Positions 31,604-34,171 of a DNA stretch of 34,171 nucleotides are shown here, piece by piece (the first letter of the stretch is position 1; every line of letters starts with the position of its first letter). The stretch lies in assembly GCA_903853895.1 (NCBI GenBank), contig CAINUX010000135.1, positions 1 through 34,171 of the forward strand, written 5' to 3'. The stretch comes from an uncultured beta proteobacterium. Lineage in GTDB: Bacteria; Pseudomonadota; Gammaproteobacteria; Burkholderiales; Burkholderiaceae_C. The notes under the pieces were generated by a model. It was not told the DNA's origin and made no database searches. It worked only from the letters and a program-made list of their open reading frames with translations. Made by a program: the position numbers and the translations under genes.

Positions 31604-33727
31604 ATGAACCCTGACCCTGCAACAACACTGGACTCCGCGCTGCGACGCTTCACAAGCAGCCATATGGAGTTGTTGACACTGGCGATCGAACAAAGTCCCT
31701 TCGGCATCATCATCATGGACCTCGAAGGCCGGGTTGAGTACTGCAACCAGGGCTTCATCGATATGTCGGGATTTTCGCAGGCCGAGATCGTTGGCGTCAC
31801 CCCCCTCCCCTGGAACCCTGATGAGACGACCTACGCCATCTACCGTAACCTGCTGACGTCCCAAAACCAGACCAATCGCTGGAATGGCGACGTGCCGAGC
31901 CGACGCAAAGACGGCAGTGAGTACTGGGAGCGCCAGGTAGCATCGACTCTGCGCGATACCGATGGCAAACACACCCATCTGATCGTCGTCAAGGAAGACA
32001 TTAGCGACCGCAAGGTACGGCGCGCCGACTATGCGCAAACCCGGCATTTGCACGAGAGGGCCCTGGCCTCCAGCAGCAACGGCATCATGATTACCCGCAG
32101 CGATGAAGATGACCATTCCATCGTCTACGTGAATCCGGCCTTCGAGCGCATCACAGGTTACCGGGCAGCCGAAGTGATCGGGCAAGAGGGGCGTTTTCTG
32201 GTGCGCGACGATCTGGCGCAACCCGAGCTTGAACACATCCGCTCCGCCCTGCGCGGCAAGCACGAAGGCCAGGCCACCCTGCGTAATTACCGCAAGGACG
32301 GCTCTCTATTCTGGAACGAGCTGCACATTGCGCCCGTGCGCGACCTCGCCGGTGGCGCCACCACCCACTTTGTCAGTGTCATCAACGACATCAGCGAACG
32401 CATTCGGTACCAGCACGCCCTCGAATACCAGGCCAACCACGACAGTCTGACGGGTCTGGCCAACCGGAACCTGCTCAACGACCGCATTGAACAGGCCATT
32501 GCCTGGGCCAAGCGCAATGGGCATGTGATTGGCGTGATGTTGCTGGACCTGGACCACTTCAAACTCATCAACGACGCCTCCGGTCATAGTGCCGGTGACG
32601 CCCTGCTGAAGGAAGTGGCGCACCGGTTGACCGGCTGTGTGCGCGAGACCGACACGGTGGCACGCCTGGGTGGCGACGAGTTCGTCATCATCCTCACGGA
32701 CTTGCCGCAGCCCGATGATGTGGACCAGATTGCGGAAAAAATTCTGACCACACTGTCGCGACCGACCGACGTGGCCGGGCGCGACGTCTTCGTCACCGCC
32801 AGCATTGGTGTGTCGCTGTATCCACGCGATGGGGACCATGGCGAGATTCTGTTGCGCTATGCGGATATGGCGATGTACCGGGTGAAGGAGCACGGCCGCA
32901 ACAGTGTGCGCCAGTTCATGCCCGAAATGGGCTCGTCGGCGATCAGCCGGCTGGACATGGAGGCGGCCATGCGCCGGGGGTTGGAGCGCGGGGAATTTGT
33001 GCTGCACTACCAGCCCAAAATTGACCTGCGAACCCAGGGCATCGTCGGCGCCGAGGCGCTGGTGCGCTGGCAGCATCCGCAAATCGGTCTGGTTCACCCC
33101 ATCGAGTTCATTCGCTTGGCAGAAGAGACCGGGTTGATTTTGCCGCTGGGCGAATGGGTGCTGGCAGAGGCCTGTAGGCAGCAGGTACTGTGGCAACAAC
33201 AAGGTGCGGCACCCCTGAAAGTCGCCATCAATATGTCGGCTCGCCAGTTCCGCCAGGACGAGTTGGCAGAGCGCATTGCAGCGGTGTTCAAGTCAACCGG
33301 GGCCGATCCGACCCAGTTCATTCTGGAACTGACCGAGAGCATGGTGATGCACGATGTGGACAGCACTCTGGTTTCCTTGCGGGCACTCAAGACACTGGGT
33401 GTGTCCCTGTCTCTGGATGATTTTGGAACGGGATACTCCAGCCTGTCTTACCTGCGGCGTTTCCCCATCGACGAACTGAAGATTGACCGCTCCTTCATCA
33501 ACGACATCCACACCAATCCGGACGATGCGGCCATCGCCGGTGCCATCGTAGCCATGGCGCGCAGTCTGGGCCTGTCAGTAGTGGCCGAAGGCGTCGAGAA
33601 GAAAGAGCAATCCGATCTGCTGGCGGCTTTGGGCTGCAACCAGGTGCAGGGCTATTTCTATGCGCGCCCGATGACGGCCAGTGCATTTGCCGATCGGCTC
33701 CAGCAATCGCTGGAAAAACGCCCATGA
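31604..33727 (+). CDS. Soluble PAS-(LOV-like PAS)-GGDEF-EAL c-di-GMP enzyme
   Basis: A 707-residue cytoplasmic protein without membrane segments. PAS 1 is about residues 22-135. PAS 2 (about 150-267) has the look of a LOV flavin domain: YVNPAFERITGYRAAEVIGQ, then NYRKDGSLFWNELHIAPVRD; but the photoactive Cys in NCRFLQ is absent (EGRFLV, G196) and the GVQ glutamine is Ile260. GGDEF is intact (356-360) with I-site RETD (347-350). The EAL part has EALVR (484-488), N543, E575 in LELTES, DDFGTGYSS (605-613), K626 and E662 in AEGVE, so it is probably an active phosphodiesterase. Its stop overlaps the start of a 75-residue protein by four bases. Confidence 0.93.
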   Translation: MNPDPATTLDSALRRFTSSHMELLTLAIEQSPFGIIIMDLEGRVEYCNQGFIDMSGFSQAEIVGVTPLPWNPDETTYAIYRNLLTSQNQTNRWNGDVPSRRKDGSEYWERQVASTLRDTDGKHTHLIVVKEDISDRKVRRADYAQTRHLHERALASSSNGIMITRSDEDDHSIVYVNPAFERITGYRAAEVIGQEGRFLVRDDLAQPELEHIRSALRGKHEGQATLRNYRKDGSLFWNELHIAPVRDLAGGATTHFVSVINDISERIRYQHALEYQANHDSLTGLANRNLLNDRIEQAIAWAKRNGHVIGVMLLDLDHFKLINDASGHSAGDALLKEVAHRLTGCVRETDTVARLGGDEFVIILTDLPQPDDVDQIAEKILTTLSRPTDVAGRDVFVTASIGVSLYPRDGDHGEILLRYADMAMYRVKEHGRNSVRQFMPEMGSSAISRLDMEAAMRRGLERGEFVLHYQPKIDLRTQGIVGAEALVRWQHPQIGLVHPIEFIRLAEETGLILPLGEWVLAEACRQQVLWQQQGAAPLKVAINMSARQFRQDELAERIAAVFKSTGADPTQFILELTESMVMHDVDSTLVSLRALKTLGVSLSLDDFGTGYSSLSYLRRFPIDELKIDRSFINDIHTNPDDAAIAGAIVAMARSLGLSVVAEGVEKKEQSDLLAALGCNQVQGYFYARPMTASAFADRLQQSLEKRP

Positions 33728-33951
33728 ACAAGCTGTCGTGGCAGGCCATACCCCAGGGCGAACTGGCCCTGTTACTGGGACAGGCCCGGCTGGACGACTC
33801 GCGGGCGGTCGGCGCAGCGACCGTCTACCAACTGAGCGTGGAAGGCCGCGATGTCTTGGCGATTGCGCTGGGCAATGGTCAGGCGCTGCTGGTCGAGTCC
33901 TGCGTTCAACCAAAGACCGATCGCCGCAACAGCGGGCTTGCGGCACTCTAG
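33724..33951 (+). CDS. Small protein coupled to the GGDEF-EAL gene, unknown
   Basis: A 75-residue soluble protein, MNKLSWQAIPQGELALLLGQ, with QLSVEGRDVLAIALGNGQAL as a beta-rich centre and a basic end (QPKTDRRNSGL). It was not recognised as any family. The start ATG overlaps the TGA of the preceding gene (ATGA at 33724-33727), so it is translationally coupled to the c-di-GMP enzyme and may act with it. No signal peptide or membrane helix. Its stop lies one base from the stop of the convergent DUF808 gene. Confidence 0.7.
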   Translation: MNKLSWQAIPQGELALLLGQARLDDSRAVGAATVYQLSVEGRDVLAIALGNGQALLVESCVQPKTDRRNSGLAAL

Positions 33952-33952
33952 G

Positions 33953-34171
33953 TCATTCAAAACGCTGGCGCACCCTCTGCAACAGCGACAGCCCCAAAAA
34001 CACCAAAGCGCCAGCCACAACGCCGGTCAGCGCATCCAGGACCAATGGCAGAACTGTCTGAACCAGATAGTCCAATCCACCACCGCCCCATTGGACCAAC
34101 AGAGCCTGCACCGCATGGTGCAGCGGCCCCAGACCATGCACCAGAATGCCGCCGCCCACCAAAAACATGGC
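33953..34171 (-). CDS. DUF808 (YedI-like) membrane protein, C-terminal part
   Basis: The last 72 codons of a gene running off the right edge. The residues AMFLVGGGILVHGLGPLHHA, then two hydrophobic stretches (YLVQTVLPLVLDALTGVVAG and ALVFLGLSLLQRV) and a basic end RQRFE match the C-terminus of the DUF808/YedI family of inner-membrane proteins of unknown function. The start lies outside the window. Confidence 0.75.
   Translation of the reverse strand, partial: AMFLVGGGILVHGLGPLHHAVQALLVQWGGGGLDYLVQTVLPLVLDALTGVVAGALVFLGLSLLQRVRQRFE

Noticed and set aside
1-34171. Phage, IS element, integron, CRISPR, tRNA or rRNA
   Set aside because: No transposase, integrase, cas gene, regular spaced repeats or tRNA-like cloverleaf was recognised on either strand.

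Overview
The window looks like chromosomal DNA of a betaproteobacterium of the order Burkholderiales, most likely family Comamonadaceae (Rhodoferax/Polaromonas-like). This is inferred from GC-rich coding sequence, gene families and gene orders typical of that group (rpmB-rpmG; ribF-ileS-lspA; paired PimC/PimD-like acyl-CoA dehydrogenases; DUF1631) and short dispersed repeats that put AT-rich patches into otherwise GC-rich genes. No phage, IS element, CRISPR array, tRNA or rRNA was recognised.

Layout. 1-300: end of rpmB, rpmG and its terminator. 300-660: non-coding, with two related cruciform repeat elements. 668-3183 (minus): RsmB-type rRNA methyltransferase followed by an acyl-CoA desaturase. 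3258-4060: a DUF1653 protein, a decayed stretch, an orphan palindrome and a repeat that forms the end of purN. 4040-6117: purN, a small ORF, a YceH-family protein and a periplasmic cache-like protein. 6354-8781: a two-gene acyl-CoA dehydrogenase operon closed by a perfect 18-bp hairpin. 8859-11293: TPR protein, PPi-type phosphofructokinase and a tiny collagen-like lipoprotein. 11382-14465 (minus): DUF1631 protein and HNH endonuclease. 14641-19230: ribF-ileS-lspA. 19227-22139: outer-membrane protein, quinone oxidoreductase and an EamA transporter. 22125-26933: a TRAP-type binding protein translationally coupled to a membrane GGDEF-EAL protein, with an orphan ABC-type binding protein divergent to them. 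26930-31465: SDR, acetyl-CoA hydrolase/GNAT fusion, HDOD protein and a second EamA transporter. 31604-34171: a soluble PAS-LOV-like-GGDEF-EAL protein coupled to a 75-residue protein, then the end of a DUF808 protein.

Most genes are ordinary housekeeping or metabolic genes. The best candidate for an undescribed system is 22125-26933: two solute-binding proteins without transporter subunits beside a c-di-GMP enzyme with a periplasmic sensor region. The arrangement resembles NspS-MbaA of Vibrio cholerae but with a TRAP-family binding protein. Also notable are the dispersed repeat read in frame inside several genes, the pair of cruciforms with one core and unrelated arms, and a LOV-like domain lacking the photoactive cysteine.
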